Positions 35,051 to 47,593 of a stretch of DNA of 64,000 nt are shown in pieces. The notes under the pieces were generated by a model. The model was not told the origin of the DNA. It saw only the letters and a list, made by a program, of their open reading frames with translations, and did no database searches. Position 1 is the first letter of the stretch. The number at the start of each line of letters is the position of its first letter. The stretch is from Lycium barbarum. Lineage: Eukaryota; Streptophyta; Magnoliopsida; Solanales; Solanaceae. The position numbers and the translations under genes were made by a program. The stretch is taken from assembly GCF_019175385.1 (NCBI RefSeq), contig NC_083343.1:54024457-54088456 (forward strand). Reading direction: 5' to 3'.

Positions 35051-37882
35051 TGTCACGACCCAACTAGGAGCTGCGATGGGTACCCGGTACTACTGTACCG
35101 AGTACCTCTTATTTCGTATCTTATTCTTATTACTGAGTGGGCCGTAGGAACGATACCGTCATTTCTTTACCCAATACTATCATTAATAGCATACTCGTAA
35201 ACTAGTGGCAATAAACTTTACTAACATATTATACAGCGACAAGGACAAACAAGGTTGTGAAACATCTGACTGTACATATCTGTCTACGAGCCTCGAAACA
35301 AGATACATATAATCACAAGGGGGGCCGGGTTCTGCCGTGCCCGAATATGTACACAAAAGTAGTACGAATGAACTGAAGCTCCGGAACAATTGGAGCACTC
35401 TCAATGTACCGCTGATGGAGCTCCTAGGAATCGAACCAGTCAACCTGCTTACCTGCGTGGCATGAAACGCAGCGTCCACAAGAAGGGACGTTAGTACGAG
35501 TAATGTACCGAGTATGTTTGGCATGAAAAGTAGTATAATAAGGAACATAAAGTATGAATAATAGTATCATGGAATCATAGAGCATATAGTGAGATAGGGA
35601 GTAACCTGTACATATGAGTGCCTTTTTGGACGGATGCCATGCATGCTTATCTTTCCTTTGAAAACATTTCTTTTTTATATACATAAAAAATAGAACATGT
35701 CATAGCGCCGAGCAACGTCGGCTCCCCCACATATGTCCCGCGTTCGGGCATCCCGCGTCCGGGATGATAAATTACGCCAACTGACTAGGTGGAAATGCGT
35801 CTATAGCGCAACATATGGCCCTTTTCCCCATATCCCCCATATACATATACATATATCATATAAGCAACATGCATGAGAGCCCAAAGAAAATCATGTATCC
35901 ATCGGAGTGACGTAAGGTCGGTAACCTCCGATTATATTATGGAATAACCGTGGCCGCTTTGTCTCACCATGAAGGAACAATTATTATAAGATAAGACGAG
36001 CAACGAATAACAGGATACATAAACCGAAACCTGAAGGCTCAGAAACAAGTTTCAGGTCAATCCGATTTAGTATAAGGAAGTTATGAGCGTTTGAAGTACA
36101 AAACCTTTTGCGAACATTTCAGAAGTCATTTTTGGAAAATCATCCTTATCATAGTCATCATAGAAATATTCTCATCTTTGACATCATCGTTGTCATCGTG
36201 AAACATATCCATCGTTATGGTCATAAAAACTTACAAAATCATAAACCTCTGTTTTGATAGAGTACGGGCACTTTGAAAAAACACATTTACGAGTTATCGG
36301 AAAGAGAATCATGCCTTAGAATCATAAACATCTAACTTTTGAAAACAAGGAAATATGGAAGCAATTATGAAATCATAACATCGGAATCATGCCTTGAAAG
36401 AAAGGGACGAGCCTTAACATACCTGCTCCACGTCCTATTAGCTACGCTTACTTATCCAAGCTTGCTAGTCTACATTCAAAAGAATTTACACAATTATTAG
36501 ATTCGTCGTCATACACTTGCCTTAGTTTGTCAAATAAATTCACTTATGATCTGCCGAAATTTCGGCAGCATTTCCCCTGTAAATACGCCATCCCCGAGAA
36601 TCTAACTCGGCCAATTTTATCAACAACAATCCGAGAATTCAACTCGGCCAAATTATCAACAACAATACCAATCACCATACTAACAACTTTAACAATTTAT
36701 CCAAAATACATTCTAACATTGGCAATCCTTGCCACACAATTCATCGGCACTTCATTTGTATTCAATTCAATCACATATAATCAAGCCAATACCAATGATA
36801 CCACATTCATGTATTAATCCGAAATCATTCCAACACGATTCAAGAATACTTCAAACAATTCACATTACATTCCAAACAACCCAATCGACATACTACTTCC
36901 CCCGAGACCTTCCAACTTCAATAAAAACAATAACAACCTAATTCCTTCTTTCAAATTCAATCACAACAACCCAACAATTTACACACTAACAACATTAGCT
37001 TCCATAAATACAAGAAGACTATTTTCAAATCACATTAACCCCTAAAACAAACTCTCCAACCATCACAACTTCACTAGAATCATCCAACTTTCATTATCAA
37101 CATAGCATCGACAACAACAACAACCAAACACTAGATAAAATAATTAAATCATTATTCCTACACACACACATATATGCACGGCCACAACATGTTTCCGTAT
37201 TTCCATGAATTTCATCCACTTTTACATACATAATCATCCATAACATATAAGAAAAGGATTAAACCTTACCTTTTTCCTTGATTTCTCACTTGGCTAAGAT
37301 TTGTAACTTGCAAGAATAAGTGCTTTTCTTGCTCCAATGACCACTTCACTTTGCTAAGGACCCTTCAATGGATTGTTTAGCTAGAAGAAAATAATTTTTG
37401 ATGAATTTTTTTCCAAGGTTCTTGTTGGACTTGGTATGGCCGAATGGCCTTTGGGTTTTTCTCCTTCTCTTTTTTTTTTTTTGTTTCTCTAAGGTTCTTG
37501 AAATTTCTATGGATCAAGATGAATAAGATGACTTAGTCATCTTTTTATTTTGTCCATTAAGCTTCTAGGTGGGCCTAAGCCCACTCCAATTGGACGACCC
37601 AAATGGCCCCTTTAATTCTTAGCCCATTTTTTGTTTTGTTTTGTTTTGCACTTCATGAAAATTTAATTTTTTCCATATTCCAAATTTGCCCTTAGTCTTC
37701 CTCCATATTTCCATGAGTCATATTGCGAATTTCCCTTTTTGCCCTTAACCTTTCTTAATATTTCCACTTCAAAATTTTTCATACACAACTTGTGTGCTAA
37801 ACCAAAATAAAAATATAACCTCGTCCTTAACTTCCTGTGATTATCTTAAATTATCCGAACGTACAAAATGCGGGATATAAGA
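35051..37882 (-). repeat. 3' LTR of element H
   Basis: It is 2832 bp. The inner end reads CGGGATATAAGA, so its U3 begins TC instead of TG. It contains the twin hairpins (CGTCC/GGACG at 35473-35490 and the adjacent GTAC pair), a donor-like GCAG/GTATGTTAAG (near 36421), an 18-bp palindrome (36551-36568), CCGAGAATTCAACTCGG hairpins and a T-rich tract (37469-37481). Confidence 0.93.
36551..36568. repeat. 18-bp perfect palindrome in the H LTR
   Basis: CTGCCGAAATTTCGGCAG is its own reverse complement. It overlaps the GGGAAATGCTGCC core shared by all LTRs in the window. Confidence 0.9.
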
Positions 37883-37918
37883 TCCTCCCCCTCTTTAGAA
37901 CATTCGTCCTCGAATGTT
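37883..37918 (-). promoter_or_regulatory. Polypurine tract with upstream hairpin, element H
   Basis: On the minus strand AACATTCG/AGGA/CGAATGTT (37918-37899) precedes AAAGAGGGGGAGGA (37896-37883), which touches the LTR. The stem is perfect. Confidence 0.87.
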
Positions 37919-38435
37919 GAGCCGGCCTTATGGTGTATTATAATGCGTCGGGGGAGGTCTCCTTTATAGTTGTCACATACGACCACTTAACATATCCTTT
38001 TTAGAAGCTTTGGTTGCCCGTAGGCCGTGGGATGATCAACTTAGTTCCGCCAACATCGAACCACCCGATAGGTAACTTGCACTTCTTGCTATACCAAGCC
38101 CCATGTGGTGCTGTCTCAGTTGTCCTTTTTATATTTGTTGACCTCTCCAGGTATCTTCCGTATGTTCTCCCTATATCTGCTTCATATTACACCCGTTGTC
38201 GACTTACTTCTACGTCATTTCCTTCCTGCCTGTTCTTTATCTTTCATCCTGTTTTCTTTATAGTCGAACTTCTCGATCTTCACATGAACCTCTCATTACA
38301 CATCGTGGGTTTTCTGATCAACTGCTCATTATCCTGGTCCTTTCTTTGATATTTCTGACACTTCGAAGCTCCTTACTCTCTACGCACTCACTTTCTTTCT
38401 GTTCCCGAATATTACTGTATTAGGACTTTCCAGCC
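37919..38435 (-). pseudogene. Integrase scrap and non-coding filler, element H
   Basis: Between gag and the PPT, the minus strand first shows non-coding sequence (38435-38110) homologous to the C and G module (it starts with GGAAAGTCCTAATAC). A short integrase scrap follows (CKLPIGWFDVGGTKLI, about 38085-38035), which matches the region after the DDE core. The rest down to 37919 has no recognisable domain. Nearly all of pol is gone. Confidence 0.7.
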
Positions 38436-39464
38436 TTAACTAGTGGTAGATCCTGAATAGGTAGGACGGTCAAATCTTCTACTCGCGAATCGAGGAAGTG
38501 CGCTGGCCGCTGGTTGGCATGAATACCTGGAATGTTGCTGTGCCAGTCCCCCTCCATACTCACTTCTAGTTTCGGAAGAGTTGGCCCTTTTTCTGGAACC
38601 CCTATCAGAATAACGTTCACCTCTCTGTAGCTGATGTTGTTCCTCCAGGTTTTGGGCGTGGGCCTGGATACGAGCAATAGTCATTCCCTCCTGGAGTGAA
38701 GCCGTCAAGCAATCCTTAACCAAATGTGGCCCCAGCCCACTCACGAACCGATGTACACGATCTCCCATATCGGCCACCATGGCTGGGGCATACCTGGCTA
38801 AAGAGTTAAACCGGGGACTATATTCCCGGGCGCTCATATTTCCCTGTTTGAGATTCAAAAACATATCGGCTCGAGCCCGTCGAACCTCTGGTGGTAAGTA
38901 GTGTAGCAGGAATGCTTCGGTGAACTCTTGCCAAACCGGGGGAGGTGCATTTGGTCCCCTTGAAGATATCCAACTGTTATACCACTGTACCGCTACATCC
39001 CGCAATCTATATGAAGCCAACTCTACTGACTCTGTAGCCGAAGCATGTATTATCCTCTGTGTCCTCAGCATATCATCTATGAAACCTTGCGGGTCTTCCT
39101 CTGGTTTCGATCCAAAAAACTCCGGAGGATTCAGGGTGATAAAATCAGGGGCTGTCGCACTCACCGCCTTATCTCCTTAGCCCGCACCTTGTCGCTGAGC
39201 TTGTGCGGCAACTAACTGGGTCAGCAATTGAATAGCCTCTGTTATCTGCTGGCCCGAAGCTGCTGGCGGGGGAACTGGAGGTACTGGGGCCGGAGCTGGA
39301 ACTCCTTCCTGCTCTGCTGACACAGGGGAGGTAGGAGAAATCTGGGGAGGAGCCTCGTTATAAGACTCGCATTCTTCTACTTCCGCCGGTGGTTCCTGTT
39401 CAACTCTTCTTCCAGCCACCGTCTTGCCCTTCTGGGCCATCGTAGCTTTCCTCTTCACCGGCAT
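38436..39464 (-). pseudogene. gag: Gag, nearly open, element H
   Basis: The start is the ATG at 39464-39462, 2 nt after the CAG acceptor, beginning MPVKRKATMAQKGK. A proline-rich N-terminal part (PAPAPVPPVPPPAASG) and the capsid domain follow (NPPEFFGSKPEEDPQGFIDD, YNSWISSRGPNAPPPVWQEF, HYLPPEVRRARADMFLNLKQ, about 39130-38840). There is one in-frame stop at 39179-39177. The frame ends at 38436, before any zinc knuckle, because the non-coding module is joined there. Gag would form the particle. Without the nucleocapsid part its RNA binding is doubtful. Confidence 0.88.
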
Positions 39465-39578
39465 TACTGAAACCATAACAGAGGATTAAAAAAAGAGCAT
39501 AGAAACCTGGTAACATAGCTCTATCGCACGATCTAGAGTACAAAGAAGGCCAGATTTCCTAAATGTCCTGCAGCCCTC

Positions 39579-39614
39579 TGTTTATAAGTGTGGCGCGCTT
39601 CACACCCATAAACA
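39579..39614 (-). promoter_or_regulatory. Kissing-loop-like leader hairpin, element H
   Basis: In the RNA sense the arms TGTTTATGGGTGTG and CACACTTATAAACA pair at all 14 positions (two G-U). The loop is AAGCGCGC with the palindrome GCGCGC at 39593-39598. It is 44 nt from the primer-binding site. The conserved GATCGTGCGATAGAGC box is at 39533-39518. Confidence 0.78.
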
Positions 39615-39658
39615 AGACTCTACTGGACACGGCTCGTGGACAACCCCTAGGACGAACT

Positions 39659-39670
39659 GCTCTAATACCA
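39659..39670 (-). other. Primer-binding site, element H
   Basis: The minus strand reads TGGTATTAGAGC, one change from the exact initiator tRNA-Met site, 4 nt from the LTR. Confidence 0.88.
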
Positions 39671-40836
39671 CTTTTGTCACGACCCAACTAAGAGCCGCGA
39701 CGGGTACCCGATACTACTATACCAAGTACCTCTTATTTCATATCATATTCTTATTACTGAGTGGGTCGTAGGAACGATACCGTCATTTCTTTACCCAACA
39801 CCATCATTAATAGCATACTCGTAAACTAGTGGCAATAAACTTTACTAACATATTATACAGCGACAAGGACAAACAAGGTTGTGAAACATCTGACTGTACA
39901 TATCTGTCTACGAGCCTCTAAACAAGATACATATAATCACAAGGGGGGCCGGGTTCTGCCGTGCCCGAATATGTACACAAAAGTAGTACCAATGAACTGA
40001 AGCTCCGGAACGACTGGAGCACTCTCAATGTACCGCTGATGGAGCTCCTAGGAATCGAACCAGTCTACCTACTTACCTGCGTGGCATGAAACGTAGCGTC
40101 CACAAGAAGGGACGTTAGTACGAGTAATGTACCGAGTATGTAAGGTATGAAAAGTAGCATAATAAGGAACATAAAGTATGAATAATAGTATCATGGGATC
40201 ATAGAGCATTTAGTGAGATAAGGAGTAACCTGTACATATGAGTGCCTTTTTGGACGGATGCCATGCATGCTTATCTTTCCTTTGAAAATATTTCTTTTTC
40301 ATATACATAGAAAATAGAACATGTCATAGCGCCGAGCAACGTCGGCTCCCCCACATATGTCCCGCATCCGGGCATCCCGCGTCCGGGATGATAAATTACG
40401 CCAACTGACCAGGTGGAAATGCGTCTACAGCGCAACATATGGCCCTTTTCCCCATATCCCCCATATACATATATCATATAAGTAGCATGCAAGAGAGCCC
40501 AAAGAAAGTCATGTATCCATCGGAGTGACGTAAGGTCGGTAACCTCCGATTACATTATGGAATAACCGTGGCTGCTTTGTCTCACCTTGAAGGAACAATT
40601 ATTATAACATGAGACGAGCAACGAATAACAACATACATAAACCGACACCTAAAGGCTCAGAAACAAGTTTCAGGTCAATCCGATTTAGTATAGGGAAGTT
40701 ATGAGCGTTTGAAGTACAGAACCTATTGCGAACATTTCAGAAGTCATTTTTGAAAAATCATCCTTATCATAGACATCATAGAAATATTCTCATCTTTTAC
40801 ATCATCATTGTCATCGTGAAACATATCCATCGTTAT

Positions 40837-43800
40837 TGTCACACCCCGACCTCGCTGGGGTGTGATGGGCACCCGACCCTTACATAGGGCCGAGCGAACC
40901 CTCAGACTCTCGCTGCACATAAAATCACGTCAACTTTTTTTTTTTTTAAAACAAATAATAAAGTACATAGCAAAACTTTTCTTTCAGAAATATTCTTTCT
41001 CGTGGCTTTCAAGCCGAACAAATTTGTGATCATACAAAATTCATTACGTACACAGACCGACAACCAATACCCACGAAACTGTCTGCAAAGTCTCTAATAA
41101 GATCCCAAAAGCATAACATACAGAATCTGACTCGGCAGCACTCCGGGAACAAATGGAGCTTGCCATCTGCACTGGAACATCTTCCATCTGTCCTCAACTC
41201 AACTGGGAGTACCTGCGCGGCATGAAACGCAGCCCCCGAAGAACAGGGGATCAGTACGGAAATGTACCGAGTATGTAAAGCGGAAATATAACAATATAAG
41301 CAAAACCGAGCCAGAAGTATAGAAATAGAACAGGTAGTATCGGATCCAAGTCCGAAACGGAAATACAGAGTGTGTGGCCAGGACCACGATATATATCATA
41401 AGCACGGGGTGTAGCCGTCTGAATCTTGATATGAAACAGAGGTACAAAGCCTAACTGGCAGGATCATCGTGCGGATCGGGGCACAGAGTGCGACTCACAT
41501 ACCCGCAACCGAAGCTAGGGGTGTAGAACTATAGCCGACTGAAGCATAGTCCGACTCAATCATGCAGAAGCAACACCAACAGAATCATTCTCTGAATCCG
41601 CTGTCCAGAAATGTAACAGGCAGAACCATGCATGCAGAATCATAAACTTACACAAGCACAGGTAGTATACATTTACCTCAGGTTTCGGCCCTTTAGTGAG
41701 GGGCGCAATGGACAGTGCACTGGGGTGTGCGCGAATAACCAGGTCGCCACAGGGTCGCCTCTAGTGCACAAGTCATACCCAAGAGGTTCCAGCAGGCAAA
41801 TACGACAGTTAGAATGTCAAAATGCTTTACTTTCTTTTGAAAAAACATTTTTGTTTCACACATATAAAAGAATCAACGCACAATTTCCGCGGCCATAAGT
41901 CCAGCGGTCGCTACCACGCATACCGCGGCCAAGTACCCAGCGGTCACTATCACACGTACCGCGGCCAAGGGTCCAGCGGTTATAATCACACATACCGCGA
42001 CCAAAAGTCCAGCGGTTACAATCACACATACCGCGGTCGAGGGTCCAGCGGTCACAATCACACATTTGACATACCGCGGTCAAGGGTCCAGCGGTCTATG
42101 TCAGGCACAATCACAAGTGCGGCAGACGCGGTCAAGGGTCCAGCAGTCAATGCCACACGTCCGGCATGACGCGGTCAAGGGTCCAGCTGTGAATGTCGGA
42201 CACGCCGCGGTCGAGGGTCCAGCGGCCCATATTACATATGCGCATATTCACATAACCGGCCCGGGACTCGGTAAAACAGAAAACAACCATACAGAATGCC
42301 AAATTATCACTTTCCCAACATAATCACACACGCCAGGATCATACATCACACAAGATTCAGGTATACCAAAATCGTATATCAGTAAGTACGGGAGGTAAGT
42401 AGTTTATCCAAAATATCAGGGTAATATTTTCAAAACGTTTTAGATGTCAAAAAAAATATATTTTATAAAGCTCATAAAGGTGGTCATAGCACCTATCGTA
42501 TAGTAAACAACATAATAACCAGGAGCTACCTGCGAGCTCCGGACACGAGTACAATGGCTAAAGCCATACAGAATTTATATCAGGGTTTCTGTCCCCGTAA
42601 TTGTTTCCATGAACATTAAATCAATTCAGGTTCGTTAAAATAACTCCCGTTTAGTAGTCGGAACAATAGCCATAAGTTTCCTCAACTTATCGTATGGGAA
42701 TAAGACAGATAGAACAATAAGAGAGGCATCGGGGAATAGCGGGCCCACCTCGGGCCAAGTCGAGGCGGCGGACAAGAATCACGCCCATTAGACTCTACGG
42801 AGTCATCCAGGAAGGTTTCATAGTGATCGGGTTACATTTGTACAAGTTATGGAGGTTTAACCACTTTTCTAGCAAAATGCGCCTTTTGAAATTCAATTGA
42901 ATTGAATGAATAGTACCAAAAATCATTCTCGAGTTTCTATGAGCAGAATCGCCCCCGAGGCTCCGATCTTGACCTAGTACATCTAGGACATGCCAAAGAA
43001 CAAAGGGGAAGACTTTACATACCTCGATTGCACCTTACGCTCGCTTGGCTTCAATTCCAATTTTGTCCAGAATCTACAAATGGTCATGTTTACCAATTGT
43101 CAATTTCAAGCTTTTCGAGAATCTAAGCTTAATCACATAATTGCCTACCGAAATTTCGGCAGCATTTCCCCTATATATATGACATCCCCGAGACTTAGCT
43201 CGGCTTATTATATCAACACAGCAACCCAACAACAACATCACTAACAACAACAAGCATTACAAAACACATAGTATGGCATAACTAGCCTTGTTTTCCACAT
43301 GGTCCAACAACTTCCACTTCAACTTCACAAACCCAAACTAGTATCAACATTTCCATATTCATCATTAATCAAGGCCATTACAATGTGATTTGGAAGTATT
43401 TCCTATCATTTCTATACAATATTCACATGATATACAAAATATACAAATTTTCCACCAAACCATAATCCAGCCAAAACTTCAAATCTTCAACATACATATT
43501 CATAACATATTTCCACCTTCCAATTTCATCAACCATAATCATAATTCACATCTTAACAACTTCATTTCCATAATATCATAAAATCTTATTAAAATGACAT
43601 AATCTTCTACAATCAATTTCAATGCCAACGGACGAATTTATATCGCTATTTTCCCGTTCTATTCCGTTGAAACTTTAAATAAACTTGTTGGCAATGAAAA
43701 AGAGCCTTAATCATACCTTAAGTGCACAGCTACCACGTCCACCCTCTTATTTTTAGTTGATTTTTAGCTCAAATCGAAGGCAACGCGCCGTAGAACACTT

Positions 43801-44361
43801 TTCTCTTCATGGGCTTCGGGATTCGGGGCTCAGATTTTGATCAAACTTTATTTATCTCTCTATGTCTTTCCTCCCTCTCTCTCTATAGAATTTTCTGGAT
43901 CTTTTCTGATCTGAAAATGTGGAGGAGGAGGCTGAAACCTCCCTTAAATAACAAGGAAATGGGCCTGACCCGGATTGGAATCGGGTTGGGCCCATTTCAC
44001 TGCCCAGCTTGACCTTTCCGCCTTAAAATGTTCATATCTTCTTATCCCGATGTCACCTATAGGCCAACGACCTACCGTTGGAAAGCTATTTCAATTATCT
44101 ACAACTTTTGTTTCTGGGCGGTTTCCCAATTCCAGACTTATAATGCCGGTTTTGCCCCTCCAAGTCAGGTCATCCGAAAACGTTTTCTTAAAAAATTCGT
44201 TTGGAGGGCTTCCACTTTGATTTGGCCCCAAGGCCTTTCACAAGTTGAGTTTTACTTTACATATGCGATTCATATAACTTGTCACGTGTCCCAAAAAAAA
44301 TATTGACGTGTGGGCCCCACCTCAGTTAATAATCTGACGTTCAAAAATACGGGATATAACA
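40837..44361 (-). mobile_element. Solo LTR I (minus) with target duplication GTTAT
   Basis: It is 3525 bp, TGTCACACCCCGACC to CGGGATATAACA, flanked by GTTAT at 40832-40836 and 44362-44366. There is no internal region. Its U3 side closely resembles the U3 of C (TATCCCGTATTTTTGAACGT, minus), while its U5 side resembles that of G (TGTCACACCC, GGGCCGAGCGAACCC). It carries a donor-like GAG/GTATGTAAAG (from 43022), the CCGAAATTTCGG palindrome (43148-43159) and a minisatellite. Confidence 0.95.
41887..42236. repeat. GC-rich minisatellite, about 36-bp unit, in solo LTR I
   Basis: CCGCGGCCAAGGGTCCAGCG-type units start at 41887, 41923, 41959, 41995 and 42031, exactly 36 bp apart. About four longer, diverged units follow, to roughly 42236. 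Units share a CCGCGG start and TCCAGCGG middle. No other LTR in the window has this array at the homologous place. Confidence 0.92.
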
Positions 44362-46040
44362 GTTATGGTCATAAAAACTTACAAAATCATAAACCTCTGT
44401 TTTGATAGAGTACGGGCACTTTGAAAAAAAACATTTACGAGTTATCGGGAAGAGAATCATGCCTTGGAATCATAAACATCTAACTTTTGAAAACAAGGAA
44501 ATATGGAAGCAATTATGAAATCATAACATCGGAATCATGCCTTGAAAGAAAGGGACGAGCCTTAACGTACCTGCTCCACGTCCTATTAGCTACGCTTACT
44601 CATCCAAGCTTGCTAGTCTACATTCAAAAGAATTTACACAATTATTAGATTCGTCGTCATACACTTGCCTTAGTTTGTCAAATAAATTCACTTATGATCT
44701 GCCGAAATTTCGGCAGCATTTCCCTTGTAAATACGCCATCCCCGAGAATCTAACTCGGCCAATTTTATCAACAACAATCTGAGAATTCAACTCGGCCAAA
44801 TTATCAACAACAATACCAATCACCATACTAATAACTTTAACAATTTATCCAAAATACATTCTAACATTGGCAATCCTTGCCACACAATTCATCGGCACTT
44901 CATTTGTATTCAATTCAATCACATATAATCAAGCCAATACCAATGATACCACATTCATGTATTAATCCGAAATCATTCCAACACGATTCAAGAATACTGC
45001 AAACAATTCACATTACATTCCAAACAACCCAATCGACATACTACTTCCCCCGAGACCTTCCAACTTCAATAAAAACAATAACAACCTAATTCCTTCTTTC
45101 AAATTCAATCACAACAACCCAACAATTTACACACTAACAACATTATCTTCCATAAATACAAGAAGACTATGTTCAAATCACATTAACCCCTAAAACAAAC
45201 TCTCCAACCATCACAACTTCACTAGAATCATCCAACTTTCATTATCAACATAGCATCCACAACAACAACAACTAAACACTAGATAAAATAATTAAATCAT
45301 TATTCCTACACACACACATATATGCACGACCACAACATGTTTCCATATTTCCATGAATTTCATCCACTTTTACATACTACAACATACATAATCATCCATA
45401 ACATATAAGAAAAGGATTAAACCTTACCTTTTTCCTTGATTTCTCACTTGGCTAAGATTTGTAACTTGTAAGAATATGTGCTTTTCTTGCTCAAATGACC
45501 ACTTCACTTTGCTAAGGACCCTTCAATGGATTGTTTAGCTAGAAGAAAATAATTTTTGATGAATTTTTTTCCAAGGTTCTTGTTGGACTTGGTATGGCCG
45601 AATGGCCTTTGGGTTTTTCTCCTTCTCTTTTTTTTTTTTTTTGTTTCTCTAAGGTTCATGAAATTTCTATGGATCAAGATGAATAAGATGACTTAGTCAT
45701 CTTTTTATTTTGTCCATTAAGCTTCTAGGTGGGCCTAAGCCCACTCCAATTGGACGGCCCAAATGGCCCCTTTAATTCTAAGCCCATTTTTTTTTGTTTT
45801 GTTTTGCACTTCATGAAAATTTAATTTTTTCAAAATTCCAAATTTGCCCTTAGTCTTCCTCCATATTTCCATGAGTCATATTGCGAATTTCCCTTTTTGC
45901 CCTTAACCTTTCTTAATATTTCCACTTCAAAATTTTTCATACACAAGTTGTGTGCTAAACCAAAATCAAAATATAACCTCGTCCTTAACTTCCCGCGATT
46001 ATCTTAAATTATCCGAACGTACAAAATGCGAGATATAACA

Positions 46041-47482
46041 AATGTAAGATAGGGCAGAACCTGGATCTATCAATGCATACACATCATGGGAAAATATTGA
46101 TAACGTACCTGTAACCACATCCGGGGAGGACTCAAGATCCTGTCGTCCGGCTAAAGCGTACGCACGGGGCTGAGTATCACCTAAAGTAGATGCTCCCCCT
46201 CTGCCTCTACCTCGACCTGCTGAAATCTGGGGAGTCTGCCCTACCGAGAGCAGTGAAGAGGAACCAGCCGCTGATCTTGTGGGCTGAACCCCACCTCTAC
46301 TATACCTCGAGGGACAATCTCGCATCAAGTGCCCAGTCTGTCCACAAACGTAGTAATTATCTATTCCCTTGCGACATAGCCCTGAATGTAATTTACCGCA
46401 CTGGCTACATCGCGGCACTGGTGGTCTCCTCTAACTATGATCACCCCTAAATTGAGAAGCCGAAGCTCTCGAACTCTAACCCTGTCCTGAAGGAAAGGAG
46501 CAATCAAATATCATATCTGCAAATCGTGGAGGCGCACTAGTCACCGACTGGCCTGAATGTCTAGAATTAGTCTACCGCTGTCCCCCTCTATAATCACTAC
46601 CTGCCCCCATAGATCTGGCCCTCTTACTTTGCCTTCTATCAATATCGCGATCACCCCTTTGCGGTTGTCGGTATCCCTGTAAATTCTGGGCATGAGCTTG
46701 AATTCGGGAAATATCCATCCCCTCTTGCAACGAAGCCGTCAAACAATCCTTGAACAAATGTGGCCCTAGGCCAATCACAAATCGATGCACACTATCTCCC
46801 ATGTCGGCCACCATAGTCGAGGCATATCTAGCCAATGAATTAAATTGAAGACTATACTCCCGGGCACTCATATTTCCTTATTTCAAATTTAAAAATCTAG
46901 CCGCTTTAGCTCGGCGGACCTCGGGTGGCAAATAGTGGCGGATAAAAGCATCTATAAATTCTTGCCACACGGGAGGAGGCACATTTTCTTTTCTTGATGC
47001 TAGCCAATTATTGTACCACAACACTGCCACATCTCGGAGGCTATAAGATGCCAACTCCACATATTCAGTTTCGGAGGCATGAATAATCTTCAATGTTCTC
47101 AGCATCTCATCAATAAAACTTTGTGGGTCTTCATCCGGCTTTGACCCGAAATTTTCGGAGGATTTAAGCTCATGAAATGGCGGGCTCTGGTACTGGCTGC
47201 CCGATTACTTGGACCTGCATTCTGCCGCTGTGCCTGGGCGGCAACTAACTGTGTCAATAGATGGATAGCCTCGGTCACTTGTTGACCCGAAGCAATCGGT
47301 GTAGGAACTGGAGCTGAAGCTCCTCCTTGTTCTTCAACATTGGGCGGGGTGGAAGAAGTATTAGATAGAGCCTCATTATGTGACTCGCCCTCCTCTACAT
47401 TCCTTGGCGGCTCTCTTTATACCCACCTTTTTATTGGAGTCTTGACTTTCTGGGTGGCTGTAGCTTTTCCCTTTAGAGGCAT
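46041..47482 (-). pseudogene. gag: Gag and protease N-terminus pseudogene, element B
   Basis: The likely start ATG at 47482-47480 is 2 nt after the CAG acceptor. The capsid domain lies at 47105-46850 (VELASYSLRDVAVLWYNNW, VPPPVWQEFIDAFI). A frame change near 47150 and stops near 46875 and 46570 break it. The nucleocapsid has CSQCGKLHSGLC and YYVCGQTGHLMRDC, where the first Cys of the second knuckle is Tyr, as in A. The frame then enters protease (YALIDPGSALSY, about 46075-46045) and is cut by H. Confidence 0.88.
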
Positions 47483-47593
47483 TTCTGAAATCATAGCACA
47501 CGGTTAGGGAGGAGAAAATCTTATAACACCGCTCTATCGCCCGATCTCTTAAGATGAATGATGGTCATTTTACCTAAATTCCCTGTAGCCTCC

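Larger units (their letters stand above)
39467..44570 (-). other. Candidate leader intron of element H (interrupted by I)
   Basis: The donor-like GCAG/GTACGTTAAG has its intron side from 44570. The acceptor GGTTTCAG has its intron end at 39467, 2 nt before gag. TTAAT upstream is a weak branch-like motif. Without solo LTR I and one TSD copy the length is about 1.57 kb. It contains the primer-binding site and hairpin. Confidence 0.5.
35051..46040 (-). mobile_element. Element H: non-autonomous Ty3/gypsy element
   Basis: The 3' LTR (35051-37882) and 5' LTR (39675-46040, interrupted by solo LTR I) flank a 1.8-kb internal region. That region has a nearly open gag but no protease, RT or RNase H. 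It is inserted in B's protease with flanks AATAT (35046-35050) and AATGT (46041-46045), one base different. The LTRs look about 97-98% alike by eye, so it moved recently compared with B. It needed enzymes from elsewhere. Confidence 0.93.
39675..46040 (-). repeat. 5' LTR of element H, split by solo LTR I
   Basis: The parts are 39675-40836 and 44367-46040 (2836 bp after removing I and one TSD copy). It ends GCGAGATATAACA at 46040. The second 18-bp palindrome CTGCCGAAATTTCGGCAG lies at 44699-44716. It aligns with 35051-37882 throughout. Confidence 0.92.

Noticed and set aside
35424..35684. 86-codon minus-strand frame and an overlapping 121-codon frame in the H LTR as an env-like or accessory ORF
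   Set aside because: They lie within LTR sequence, have no signal peptide plus fusion-type layout, and are not conserved as frames in the other LTR of H.
41822..42169. Repetitive 12-residue peptide frames, and a possible CRISPR-like array
   Set aside because: The 36-bp units are head-to-tail without spacers, so it is a minisatellite. The peptides follow from 36 being a multiple of 3, and the context is a plant LTR.
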